Assembly: GCF_029360645.1 (NCBI RefSeq)
Contig: NZ_JARDUA010000006.1
Span: 229,313 to 293,312 of the forward strand
Direction of reading: 5' to 3'
Source: Pontibacter litorisediminis
Lineage (GTDB): Bacteria; Bacteroidota; Bacteroidia; Cytophagales; Hymenobacteraceae
DNA length: 64,000 nucleotides
Shown piece by piece: positions 33,619 to 41,630 of this stretch. The notes under the pieces are model-generated. The model had not been told where the DNA came from. It did no database searches and saw only the letters and a list, made by a program, of their open reading frames with translations. The position numbers and the translations under genes are program-made. The stretch's first letter is position 1. The number at the start of each line of letters is the position of its first letter.

Positions 33619-35523
33619 TTAGTGAAACTCGGCCACGCCGGGGCGGTCGAACTGGAAGTTGCGGAAGTCGTAGAACGGCGCCGAGGACTCGTACAGCCTG
33701 AAATCGCGCATGTTGCTGTTGGGCGGGAGCTGCGGATAGTAGCCCAACGTTATTTGTATCGTGCTGAAAGAAGTAAATTCGTTTCTGACCCTAAACCCAA
33801 GGCCAAAGCTGCTGTAAGGCTTCTCCTGGAAAGGCGAGCTTTGGTTGCCGTAGGAGAGCCAGGCCAGGTCAGCGTAGAGAAAAGTGGCGAAGCGGAAGCC
33901 GAGCAGCGAGAGCGGCGTGTACAGGTTCGCCTCGTAGTTGATGGATGCCCGGCGCGTGCCCCGCACCAGGTCTGAGCGGAAGCCCCGGATACCGCTCTCG
34001 TTGTTAATAGAGAGCAGCTCCTCGGGGTAGCGGTTAATCCCGAACGTGCCCCGGCCCAGCAGCTTGTGGCGCAGCTTCCAGTCGCCCCACTCGGCCAGCC
34101 GTGTCATGTACAGCGCCTCCACGTCCAGCACCCCTTGCTCCCAGCGGTCGTCCCGGATAAAGGAGCCGTAGCCTACCCGGCTGTAAAGGTAGCCAAAGCT
34201 GGTGCCGTACCTGGCAAACGAGAGTGAGGTGCCAAAGTACTGCCTGTCTAACGTGGTGCCGTTCTGGTAGCCGCCAGTAAAGGAGAAGAGTGTGCCCACA
34301 GGAATGTCCTCAGTTCGGCCGAAGCCGAAGATGTAGCGGTCTTTATAGTACTTCCGGATGCTGTAGCCCACGCTGCCCAGCAGCAGCAGGTTGTCCTGGA
34401 AATTGCTGGTGGGCACTGTGTGGTAACTGGTGTTGATAGCACGTGCCCCAAGTATGATCCTGCCGCGTGGCTCATAGCCCAGCAGGTAGGTTTTGGGTTT
34501 CAGGGCCCGGCCCAGCCACACATCCTGGCGGGCGTAGCCTACATTGCCGAACCGGGCCACCGAGTCGTCGGGCTGCGCCGGCAGGAGAAGACGCTCATCG
34601 ATCCAACTGGCTCCCACGGCCCCGGCATACTTGGTGTTGAGGGAGAAGAAGTCGCGGTGTAGGGAAAAGCTCTTCTCCTTATAGTAATTCTCATCTACAT
34701 AAGCCACATCGGCTGATATGTAGGTTCTGCCGATGTTCTCGATCGCGTAATAGCCGGCAGCCTCCCAGGGGCGTGGCCGGTTCGGGTTAAACTTATAGGT
34801 GCCCTCTATCTGGTGCCCCTGCCCCAGGAAGTTAAGTTCCCGCAGGGTAATGCGCCCCCGGCCCGAGGAGGGGGAGTAGGAGCCCGAGCCACCCAGGCTG
34901 AAGATATCGCGGGTAATCACAAACACGTCCACGCTGTCGTTGGTGGTGGTTTCCTCGTTCACAATGATGCGGGCGTCCAGGATGTGGCGCGTCTGGCGCA
35001 GCAAACGCTCCGACTCGGCCAGAGCCAGCGGCTCCAGCGGTTCCATTTTCTGGAAGAGCAGCTTGTTGCGCACCTCCCCACGGCCCGTCTTGATGTGGAG
35101 GGAATTGCCCGCCTTTTCGAAGAAGTTCCGGGGCACGCGCGAGGTGTCGTTGATGGAGTAGCCGAAGGGGTCCAGGGTTATGATGTCGATGTGGCGCACT
35201 ATTTTATAGCTGTGCAGCTCATACTCTTTCTGGATCAGTTCCGCATCCAGGCCATATTCCTCCTCCTCGCTCCTGTCAAAGTCCAGCAGCGCCTTTAGCA
35301 GCTTGCCCATGATGGTCTTCCGCTCCGACATCTGCTTTAGGTTCTGGATCATGCGCTCGTTGAATGTCTGGCGAACAGAGTCTTGCAGGGTGGGGTGCTG
35401 CTGCATTGCAGTGTCCTGCGGCTGCACCTGCGCTATTGCCCGGGGCATGCCCATGTAAAGCACCAGCAGGCATAGCAGGCACGCCAGCGAGAGCGGTTTA
35501 CATATAGGGTGCAGGTAGGGCAT
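33619..35523 (-). CDS. BamA/TamA-like outer-membrane protein
   Basis: A 634-residue outer-membrane barrel of the Omp85/surface-antigen type. The signal peptide (PLSLACLLCLLVLYMGMPRAIAQ) is followed by a POTRA-like region (about 100-180, KIVRHIDIITLDPFGYSINDTSRVP... LRQTRHILDARIIV) and a C-terminal 16-strand-like barrel ending in aromatic-rich strands. Whether it inserts other proteins or has a specialised role is unknown. I use ATG 35523; a TTG at 35556 lies directly against an AGGAGG and is too close for a normal ribosome site. Confidence 0.82.
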   Translation of the reverse strand: MPYLHPICKPLSLACLLCLLVLYMGMPRAIAQVQPQDTAMQQHPTLQDSVRQTFNERMIQNLKQMSERKTIMGKLLKALLDFDRSEEEEYGLDAELIQKEYELHSYKIVRHIDIITLDPFGYSINDTSRVPRNFFEKAGNSLHIKTGRGEVRNKLLFQKMEPLEPLALAESERLLRQTRHILDARIIVNEETTTNDSVDVFVITRDIFSLGGSGSYSPSSGRGRITLRELNFLGQGHQIEGTYKFNPNRPRPWEAAGYYAIENIGRTYISADVAYVDENYYKEKSFSLHRDFFSLNTKYAGAVGASWIDERLLLPAQPDDSVARFGNVGYARQDVWLGRALKPKTYLLGYEPRGRIILGARAINTSYHTVPTSNFQDNLLLLGSVGYSIRKYYKDRYIFGFGRTEDIPVGTLFSFTGGYQNGTTLDRQYFGTSLSFARYGTSFGYLYSRVGYGSFIRDDRWEQGVLDVEALYMTRLAEWGDWKLRHKLLGRGTFGINRYPEELLSINNESGIRGFRSDLVRGTRRASINYEANLYTPLSLLGFRFATFLYADLAWLSYGNQSSPFQEKPYSSFGLGFRVRNEFTSFSTIQITLGYYPQLPPNSNMRDFRLYESSAPFYDFRNFQFDRPGVAEFH

Positions 35524-35787
35524 AAGGCGTTTGGGCGAGTAGAAGGTGTACTTCAACCTCCTAATATAACGCTTTCTGCAGCCAGAAGTAGCGGCACGGG
35601 CTTATAAAATAGCTATAGAGGCATGTATGAGAGTATTTGGAAGGATACGTGTTCGTAGTTTTTGCTAATCATATTAGTTTATCAACAGCTGTAGATAAGC
35701 CTGTGGATAAATTGGTGCTAAAAATATTGGTTTATTGTTCCTTTTGCTCGTATCTTTAACCCGTTCAAAGCACAGAAGTACAGCGGT

Positions 35788-37053
35788 ATGGAGAATAGGT
35801 TGATGGAGAAGCTAACTATTTTAGCAGATGCTGCCAAGTATGACGTATCCTGCTCCTCCAGCGGCGGGAAGCGCAAGAACGAGAACAAGGGCTTGGGCAA
35901 TGCCGAGGGGATGGGAATCTGCCACAGCTACACAGAGGATGGCAGATGCGTATCGCTGCTGAAGGTCCTGCTCACTAACCATTGCATCTACGACTGCGCC
36001 TACTGCGTGACCCGCAGGAGCAACGATGTAAAACGCGCTGCCTTTACCGTGGAGGAAGTGGTGGACCTGACAATTAACTTTTACCGCCGCAACTACATTG
36101 AAGGGCTGTTCCTGAGCTCCGGGATATTCAAGAATGCCGATTATACCATGGAGCGGTTGGTGCGGGTGGCCAAAAAGCTGCGGCAGGAGCACAAGTTCAA
36201 CGGCTATATCCACCTAAAGACCATACCCGGCGCCAGTGAGGAGCTGATAAAGGAGGCGGGGCTGTATGCCGACAGGCTGAGCGTGAACATAGAGCTGCCT
36301 TCTGAGGTGAGCCTGCAGCAACTGGCGCCGGAGAAGAACTACAAAGAGGTGCTGGAGCCAATGGGTAAGATCAAACAGCAACTGGTGCAGGCAAAGGAGG
36401 AGAAGAAGCTGTTTAAGGCGGCGCCGAGTTTTGCCCCGGCAGGGCAGAGCACGCAGCTGATCGTGGGAGCCTCTGCCGAGAATGACCACGAGATCCTGCA
36501 GCTCTCGAGCCAGTTGTACAAGGGCTATGGCCTAAAGCGGGTGTACTACTCAGGTTACGTGCCTATCAGCAGCGACAGCCGCCTGCCAATCATCACGGAG
36601 ACGCCCATTATCCGGGAGAACCGCATTTACCAGGCCGACTGGCTGATGCGCTTCTATGGGTTTGAGGCGAAGGAGATTGTGGATGAGCAGCATCCGCACC
36701 TGGACCTGGACATAGACCCGAAGCTGGGTTGGGCGCTGCGCCACCGCCATGTATTTCCGGTGGAGGTGAACACGGCAGACTATGAGCTGATCCTGCGGGT
36801 GCCGGGCATCGGCATCAAGAGTGCGCAGAAAATCGTGTCGGCCAGAAGATTTACGCCGCTGAGCTTTGAGCACCTGCGGCAGATGGGGGTGGTGCTGAAA
36901 CGGGCCAAGTACTTTATCACCTGCCAGACCAAAAGCCTGCAGCGCCAGGACTTCGAGTCAGAGCTGATACGGAGAAAGATACTGTTTGGCGAGGGGTCGG
37001 TGCGAAGTGCCCTGCTCACGCAGCAGCTGGACCTGTTTAAGCAAGTGGGGTAA
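35788..37053 (+). CDS. putative DNA modification/repair radical SAM protein (TIGR03916 type)
   Basis: A 421-residue radical-SAM enzyme of the family linked to DUF4130 and uracil-DNA glycosylase genes. The [4Fe-4S] motif is C66xxxC70xxC73 in CIYDCAYC. A C-terminal helix-hairpin-helix (LRVPGIGIKSAQKIVSARR, about 333-351) suggests nucleic acid binding. The cluster near C22 and C45 is unusual but family-typical. The reaction has not been established; a role in DNA repair or modification is inferred from genomic linkage. The DUF4130 partner lies at 37319. Confidence 0.9.
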   Translation: MENRLMEKLTILADAAKYDVSCSSSGGKRKNENKGLGNAEGMGICHSYTEDGRCVSLLKVLLTNHCIYDCAYCVTRRSNDVKRAAFTVEEVVDLTINFYRRNYIEGLFLSSGIFKNADYTMERLVRVAKKLRQEHKFNGYIHLKTIPGASEELIKEAGLYADRLSVNIELPSEVSLQQLAPEKNYKEVLEPMGKIKQQLVQAKEEKKLFKAAPSFAPAGQSTQLIVGASAENDHEILQLSSQLYKGYGLKRVYYSGYVPISSDSRLPIITETPIIRENRIYQADWLMRFYGFEAKEIVDEQHPHLDLDIDPKLGWALRHRHVFPVEVNTADYELILRVPGIGIKSAQKIVSARRFTPLSFEHLRQMGVVLKRAKYFITCQTKSLQRQDFESELIRRKILFGEGSVRSALLTQQLDLFKQVG

Positions 37054-37079
37054 CCAATTAAAAGGGAAAGGGAAACGGC

Positions 37080-37286
37080 ATGACAGAGCGAAAAAAGAAA
37101 TCATCTATACCAAGTTATACTTCCAAATCTATCCAACCTAAGAAAGTGTTAGTCATGAGAAAGAACCAGAAAGTAGCCCGTGTATCGCTATACTGCAAAC
37201 TGAACATGCTGGTGCCGCAGCTGCAGAGCCTCTCGGCCCGCGTGCAGGCCGAGGCGGCAGAAAAAGGCCGTAACGCAGGCAAGTAA
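37080..37286 (+). CDS. small basic protein between the rSAM and DUF4130 genes
   Basis: A 68-residue basic protein (MTERKKKSSIPSYTSKS...) with an internal in-frame ATG at 37155 (MRKNQKVARVSLYCKLNMLVPQLQSL) that would give a 43-residue form. The lysine-rich N-terminus and a helical C-terminal half (QLQSLSARVQAEAAEKGRN) fit a nucleic-acid binding or adaptor role, but I recognise no family. It lies 26 bases after the rSAM stop and 32 before the DUF4130 gene on the same strand. Confidence 0.6.
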   Translation: MTERKKKSSIPSYTSKSIQPKKVLVMRKNQKVARVSLYCKLNMLVPQLQSLSARVQAEAAEKGRNAGK

Positions 37287-37318
37287 GGCCTCCTTCGCCT
37301 CTAACTCCTATACATTAA

Positions 37319-38104
37319 ATGCACTTTTATACTTACGACGGCACCTTCGAGGGACTGCTGACGGTGGTGTTCGAGGCGTTTGAGCGCAAAGCCTGGCCCA
37401 CCAGCATTCAGCAGGAGCACCTGGCGCAGCCTAGTATGTTTGGGGAGCATATTGCGGTGGTAACCGATGAGGAGAAGGCCAGCCGGGTGTGGCAGGGGCT
37501 GCAGAAGAAGTTAAGTATAAATGCGCAGCAGGCGCTGTACCATACTTACCTATGGGAGCAGCCGGGCTTCGAGCAAACTATTTTCGACTACATCAAACTG
37601 GTTTTTAGCTCCCCGCAGAACATAGAAGGTAACTTTGCTGCCCCCTGTGTGCTGCAGGTGCAGCAGGCGGCTAAACAAGTTCACCGCGAGAAGCACCGCA
37701 TGGAGGCGTTTGTCCGTTTCCAGAAAGCCGCAGACGGCCTGTTTTTTGCCGCCATCTCGCCAGACTTTAACGTGCTGCCGCTGATCGTGCGCCACTTTGA
37801 GAAGCGCTATGCCGACCAGCGCTGGGCCATTTACGACACAAGCCGCCTCTATGGCGCCTACTATGACCTTAGCCAGGTATCCTTGGTGAGCCTGGAACTG
37901 CCGCCGCACCAGCGACACACTTGCCTTACCCCGGAAATAAAGGATGCGGCTGAAGACAACTACCAGCAACTGTGGCAAGTGTATTTCGACAACGTGAACA
38001 TTCCCGAGCGCAAGAACCCCCGGCTACACCTGCGCCACATCCCCAGGCGCTACTGGAAATACCTCTCCGAAAAGCAACCGCGGCAGCTCCAGCAGGCACA
38101 ATAA
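37319..38104 (+). CDS. DUF4130 / TIGR03915 putative DNA metabolism protein
   Basis: A 261-residue protein of the DUF4130 family, whose members are usually encoded next to, or fused to, TIGR03916 radical-SAM enzymes or uracil-DNA glycosylase-like domains. Family stretches: MHFYTYDGTFEGLLTVVFEAFERK at the N-terminus, MEAFVRFQKAADGLFFAAISPDFNVLPLIVRHFEKRYADQRWAIYD in the middle, and a basic C-terminus (RIPRRYWKYLSEKQPRQ). Here the fused glycosylase domain is absent. Probably acts with the rSAM enzyme on DNA; the substrate is unknown. Confidence 0.9.
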   Translation: MHFYTYDGTFEGLLTVVFEAFERKAWPTSIQQEHLAQPSMFGEHIAVVTDEEKASRVWQGLQKKLSINAQQALYHTYLWEQPGFEQTIFDYIKLVFSSPQNIEGNFAAPCVLQVQQAAKQVHREKHRMEAFVRFQKAADGLFFAAISPDFNVLPLIVRHFEKRYADQRWAIYDTSRLYGAYYDLSQVSLVSLELPPHQRHTCLTPEIKDAAEDNYQQLWQVYFDNVNIPERKNPRLHLRHIPRRYWKYLSEKQPRQLQQAQ

Positions 38105-38282
38105 GCAGCAAGGGCTGGCGTTGTACTAAAACAAGAGAAGGATTGTACTTGTTATGCAACCTTTTCCGGGTTTAATACGTTAATAGGTATATATATCATT
38201 TCAGTAGTAGTGCAGAGGAAGGTGTCTTAAAGCTGTTTACCGCTTTAGGAGCTGATCTGCGTAACCCCAAATTTTTGCACCA

Positions 38283-38651
38283 ATGAATTCACGCGTACGA
38301 AAGAAACTCATTCAAGTAGCTCGCGGCAGAGCACATCTGATGTCTTTTCAGAACCTTATCTACGAAGCCGAACTAGGTCTAAATCTTGAGAATACTCACG
38401 AGAAGTCGCTGCTCTCCGAAGTGATCGACGAAATCTCGGAAAGAGAGTTTAAAGCAGGAAGGCCCCTGCTAAGCTCCCTTGTGCAGGTAAAAGGACAGAA
38501 GAACCAGGGGGATAGCTTTTTCAGGATGTGTGAGCGCCTGGGCTATGGCAACTGGAAAGAGCTGAAGAAGAACTCAAAGTTTATAGAAGAGCAGCGTGAG
38601 GCCTGTCGTGAATTTTGGTCTGATAAAAAGAATTTTACCCAATATTTATAG
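38283..38651 (+). CDS. conserved hypothetical protein
   Basis: A 122-residue soluble, charged protein. Its middle part (EVIDEISEREFKAGRPLLSSLVQVK...GDSFFRMCERLGY) follows the loose pattern 'I-S-x-x-E-x-x-x-G-R-P-L-L-S-x-x-V' with 'G-x-x-F-F-x-x-x' seen in many uncharacterised bacterial proteins, some near defence genes. The rest shows no motif. It is preceded by an AT-rich gap of 178 bases and followed by a terminator. No function can be given. Confidence 0.75.
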   Translation: MNSRVRKKLIQVARGRAHLMSFQNLIYEAELGLNLENTHEKSLLSEVIDEISEREFKAGRPLLSSLVQVKGQKNQGDSFFRMCERLGYGNWKELKKNSKFIEEQREACREFWSDKKNFTQYL

Positions 38652-38700
38652 TAACACAAGTTATTGAACCCCTGCCTTGATAACAGCCCCGGCTGTATAC

Positions 38701-38757
38701 AAAGCGGAGTGGCAGCCCTAGTTTACCTCTGGCTGCCACTCCGCTTTTTGTTTTGGG
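38701..38757 (+). terminator. terminator after the 38.3 kb gene
   Basis: AAAGCGGAGTGGCAGCC pairs with GGCTGCCACTCCGCTTT across 13 bases, then TTGTTTT. It lies 50 bases after the stop. Confidence 0.92.
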
Positions 38758-38762
38758 GCTGC

Positions 38763-38990
38763 TCATTTCCGCATGGGCCTGCCCAAGGCTCCTTCCCATC
38801 CGTAGTTTAGCTGGTATATAAAAGGAGAGATGCCTCGCATTTCAAGGGCTAAAGCACCAGTTCTGCCGTTATAGGCATAAGCTCCTCTTCCTGCTGCTCC
38901 CGGCCGGTACAAAGTCTGCCCATTCTCCTGATTTAAGAAACCAAGCCAGCGTAAGCGCCTTTTTGCGTATAGTGTCTGCGCGCACCGTGC
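38763..38990 (-). pseudogene. possible gene remnant
   Basis: An open minus-strand stretch of 75 codons without a usable start, bounded upstream by TAA (38991-38993) and ending TGA (38763-38765). It includes LRWLGFLNQENGQTLYRP and GRGAYAYNGRTGALALEM, which look like real protein rather than random translation. It could be the broken 3' end of a lost gene. Not recognised. Confidence 0.25.
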
Positions 38991-38993
38991 TTA

Positions 38994-39549
38994 CCCCTGC
39001 CTAGGCGCAAATACTTCCAAAGCTCTCGCAGGTATTGCAGCCTTGGCATATGCTGGAAAACAAGGCTAAGGCTTGTCCTATTGTTATGGCGCCATTACCA
39101 AACAGGGGCAAGGTGAGTGTAGCAGAAGTATACCCAAGGGCTGTGAAGTATGGCCTGCTCCAGCCGATAGTCTGCTTTCGTAGCTTTTTTGCGGTTACCT
39201 GCTGGTGCTGCACATTGCCTGGACGTAAGGGTATAACAAAGGAAGCACGGCCGGTACAGCACAAGTTTTCTCATAGCTTGCTGGCCTATCGCAAGTATGT
39301 TAAAGCACAGCAAGCCAATATAAAACAACCTGCTGCTTCAAAGGCCACTAAGGGAGTATCTGCAGAAGAAATTGTCAGAATATTATTTAATGCTTTTGTA
39401 TATATAGTAGAATATGCTTTTCTTTATAGGAGATTTTAGCACAGGATTATCCTGTAATATTGCTATGTAGAGTGTGCTAGATGTCTGATGTTCAGGATGC
39501 ATGCTCTTCTGGTTGCGCATTAAATACACTTATTTATAATTCCTTGCCT
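38994..39549. other. region without a supported gene
   Basis: Open frames exist on both strands (for example 39035-39439 plus strand) but lack signal, family resemblance or convincing ribosome sites. The 3' half is AT-rich and contains the operator-like palindrome 39441-39455. Confidence 0.5.
39441..39462 (+). promoter_or_regulatory. palindrome abutting a -7-like box upstream of the DUF3857 gene
   Basis: ACAGGAT-T-ATCCTGT (39441-39455) is a perfect odd-centred palindrome that overlaps the first base of TAATATTG (39455-39462, one mismatch from TAnnTTTG). A repressor or activator bound here would cover the promoter spacer. The ATG is 88 bases downstream. Confidence 0.45.
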
Positions 39550-41532
39550 ATGAAAGCAAATTTTACAAAACTGTTCCTGCTGGCCCTGATGTTGGCAGGC
39601 TTTTCCCACAACGCAGCTGCACAAGACTTTAAGTTCGGAAAAGTATCCGAAGAGGAGCTTAAAATGAGCGTGTACGACAAAGATACCGCTGCGGCTGCCG
39701 TTATATTGTCCGACTATGGCTTCTCCCGCTTTGAGTACATGGGGGAAATGAAAGTAGTGTTCGAGCGGCAGGTGCGCATCAAGATCTTCAAGAAGTCAGG
39801 CTACGATTGGGCTGATGTGGTGGTGCCTTATTACCAGAAAGGCACCGGCAAAGAGCGGGTGGGCTCCATAAAAGGGTACACCTTTAATCTGGAGGATGGT
39901 AAGATACAGAAGGACAAGCTGGAGGGGAGCAGCGTTTTTGATGAGAAGACCTCTGAGTACTGGTACGCCAAAAAGTTCACCATGCCCAACGTAAAGGAGG
40001 GCTCTGTGATCGATGTAAGCTACACGATTACCTCCGATTTTGTCTACACCCTCCGCGACTGGGAGTTCCAGCACAGCATCCCGGTGGTGCGGAGCGAGTA
40101 CCGCGCCCGCATCCCCGAGTATTTCGACTACAAGTTCCTGATGCAGGGCTACCACGCCCTGTACAGCAACGAGAGTAACAAAGAGGCGGCTACCGGCTCC
40201 TCCAAGGCGTCGCCGGACATGCTGAACAATGCCTATGTATGGGTTATGAAGGATGTGCCGGCCCTGAAAGAGGAAAAATACATCACCACCGTTCGTGATT
40301 ACCAGTCGAAGATCGAGTTTGAGTTGCAGCGCGTGCATTTCCCAGGCCAGGCCTCCCGCACTATGACCGGCGATTGGCAGAAAGTTACCTCAGACCTGAT
40401 GACACAGGACAAGTTCGGTGTGCAGCTGAACCGCAGCGGGTTCTTTAAAGATCAGCTAGCCATTATCCAAAGCAAGTATAAAAGCCAGCCGGAGCAGCTA
40501 GCCGCCATATTTGATCTGGTGAAGAGCCGCATGAAGTGGAACGGCATCAACAGTACCTATGCCAACACCACCATTCGAAAAGCCTGGGACGAGCGTACCG
40601 GAAACGCCGCCGACATAAACCTGCTGCTTACCTCCATGCTGCTGGAGGCTGGGTTTGATGCTGCCCCCGTGCTGATCAGCACCCGGAACCATGGCCGCAT
40701 CAACACCGCCATGTCGCCGATGGTAACAAAGTTCAACTACGTGATAGCGCACGTGAAAGTAGGGGAGACGGAGTACCTGCTGGATGCCACTGACCCGCTG
40801 GTGACCGTTGGCGTGCTGCCAACCCGCTGCCTGAACGGCCAGGGCCGCCTGATCAAGAAAGGAGCAGATCGTTGGGTAAGCCTTACACCGGCAACAAACT
40901 ATTCCAAGCTTTTCAGCGCCACCCTAATAATGAATGGCGAAGGCGAGATAGTTGGCACTGGCCGCGAGTCGGCGGGTGGTTACGGTGCCATTAACCTGCG
41001 CCGGGCCATACTGGAGGAAGGCGAGGGCAAGTATACCGAGCGCCTTGCCAAGGAGGTAGGGGATTTCAAACTCACCAAGCCGGAGATCAAGAACCTGAAT
41101 GACCTGGGCAGCTCGCTGGACATCACCTATAACATCAATGTGAACGGCAGCGGCCGCGCTCATGATATTATTTACCTGAACCCCATGCTGGGCCGCGGCG
41201 AGAAGGAGAACCCGTTCAAGCTGAACGAGCGCCTGTATCCGGTTGATTTTGGCACCCCAATAGATGAGACGTACATCTTCAGCTTTACCATCCCAGAAGG
41301 CTACGAGGTAGAGGAGGCCCCGCAAAGTATAGCGCTGAACCTGCCCGAGAGCGGCGGCCGCTTTATGTACATGGTGCAGCAGCAGGGCAACATGCTGCAG
41401 GTAATGAGCAAGCTCAGCATCAACAAGCCAGTGTTCTATGCAGAGGAGTATGCCAACCTGAAAGAGCTCTACAACCGCATTATTGCGAAGCATGCCGAGC
41501 AGGTCGTTCTAAAAAAGATAGCGGCAAAATAA
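39550..41532 (+). CDS. DUF3857 / transglutaminase-like exported protein 1
   Basis: A 660-residue exported protein. Signal peptide (FLLALMLAGFSHNAAAQD), N-terminal DUF3857 domain (about 50-240, RFEYMGEMKVVFERQVRIKIFKKSGYDWADV), a transglutaminase-like middle (about 310-430, FDLVKSRMKWNGINSTYANTTIRKAWDERTGNAADINLLLTSMLLEAGFDAAPVLISTRNHG), and a DUF3858-like C-terminal region. The usual Cys before the loop is replaced (GNAADIN), so peptidase-like activity is doubtful. Often a periplasmic or surface protein of unknown role. I start at ATG 39550; an upstream start adds 23 non-signal residues. Confidence 0.86.
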   Translation: MKANFTKLFLLALMLAGFSHNAAAQDFKFGKVSEEELKMSVYDKDTAAAAVILSDYGFSRFEYMGEMKVVFERQVRIKIFKKSGYDWADVVVPYYQKGTGKERVGSIKGYTFNLEDGKIQKDKLEGSSVFDEKTSEYWYAKKFTMPNVKEGSVIDVSYTITSDFVYTLRDWEFQHSIPVVRSEYRARIPEYFDYKFLMQGYHALYSNESNKEAATGSSKASPDMLNNAYVWVMKDVPALKEEKYITTVRDYQSKIEFELQRVHFPGQASRTMTGDWQKVTSDLMTQDKFGVQLNRSGFFKDQLAIIQSKYKSQPEQLAAIFDLVKSRMKWNGINSTYANTTIRKAWDERTGNAADINLLLTSMLLEAGFDAAPVLISTRNHGRINTAMSPMVTKFNYVIAHVKVGETEYLLDATDPLVTVGVLPTRCLNGQGRLIKKGADRWVSLTPATNYSKLFSATLIMNGEGEIVGTGRESAGGYGAINLRRAILEEGEGKYTERLAKEVGDFKLTKPEIKNLNDLGSSLDITYNINVNGSGRAHDIIYLNPMLGRGEKENPFKLNERLYPVDFGTPIDETYIFSFTIPEGYEVEEAPQSIALNLPESGGRFMYMVQQQGNMLQVMSKLSINKPVFYAEEYANLKELYNRIIAKHAEQVVLKKIAAK

Positions 41533-41630
41533 CCTATAGTATGGCTGCGAGGCGGCCTCTGCTGTGGCAATAAGCTCCGGCAGAGGTTGCCCGACAGCGG
41601 CCTTTACCTTTTACAGATGACCGATTGGCT

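Noticed and set aside
39035..39439. Plus-strand frame of 134 codons
   Set aside because: No signal, domain or ribosome site; overlaps an equally open minus-strand frame, and the composition changes within it.
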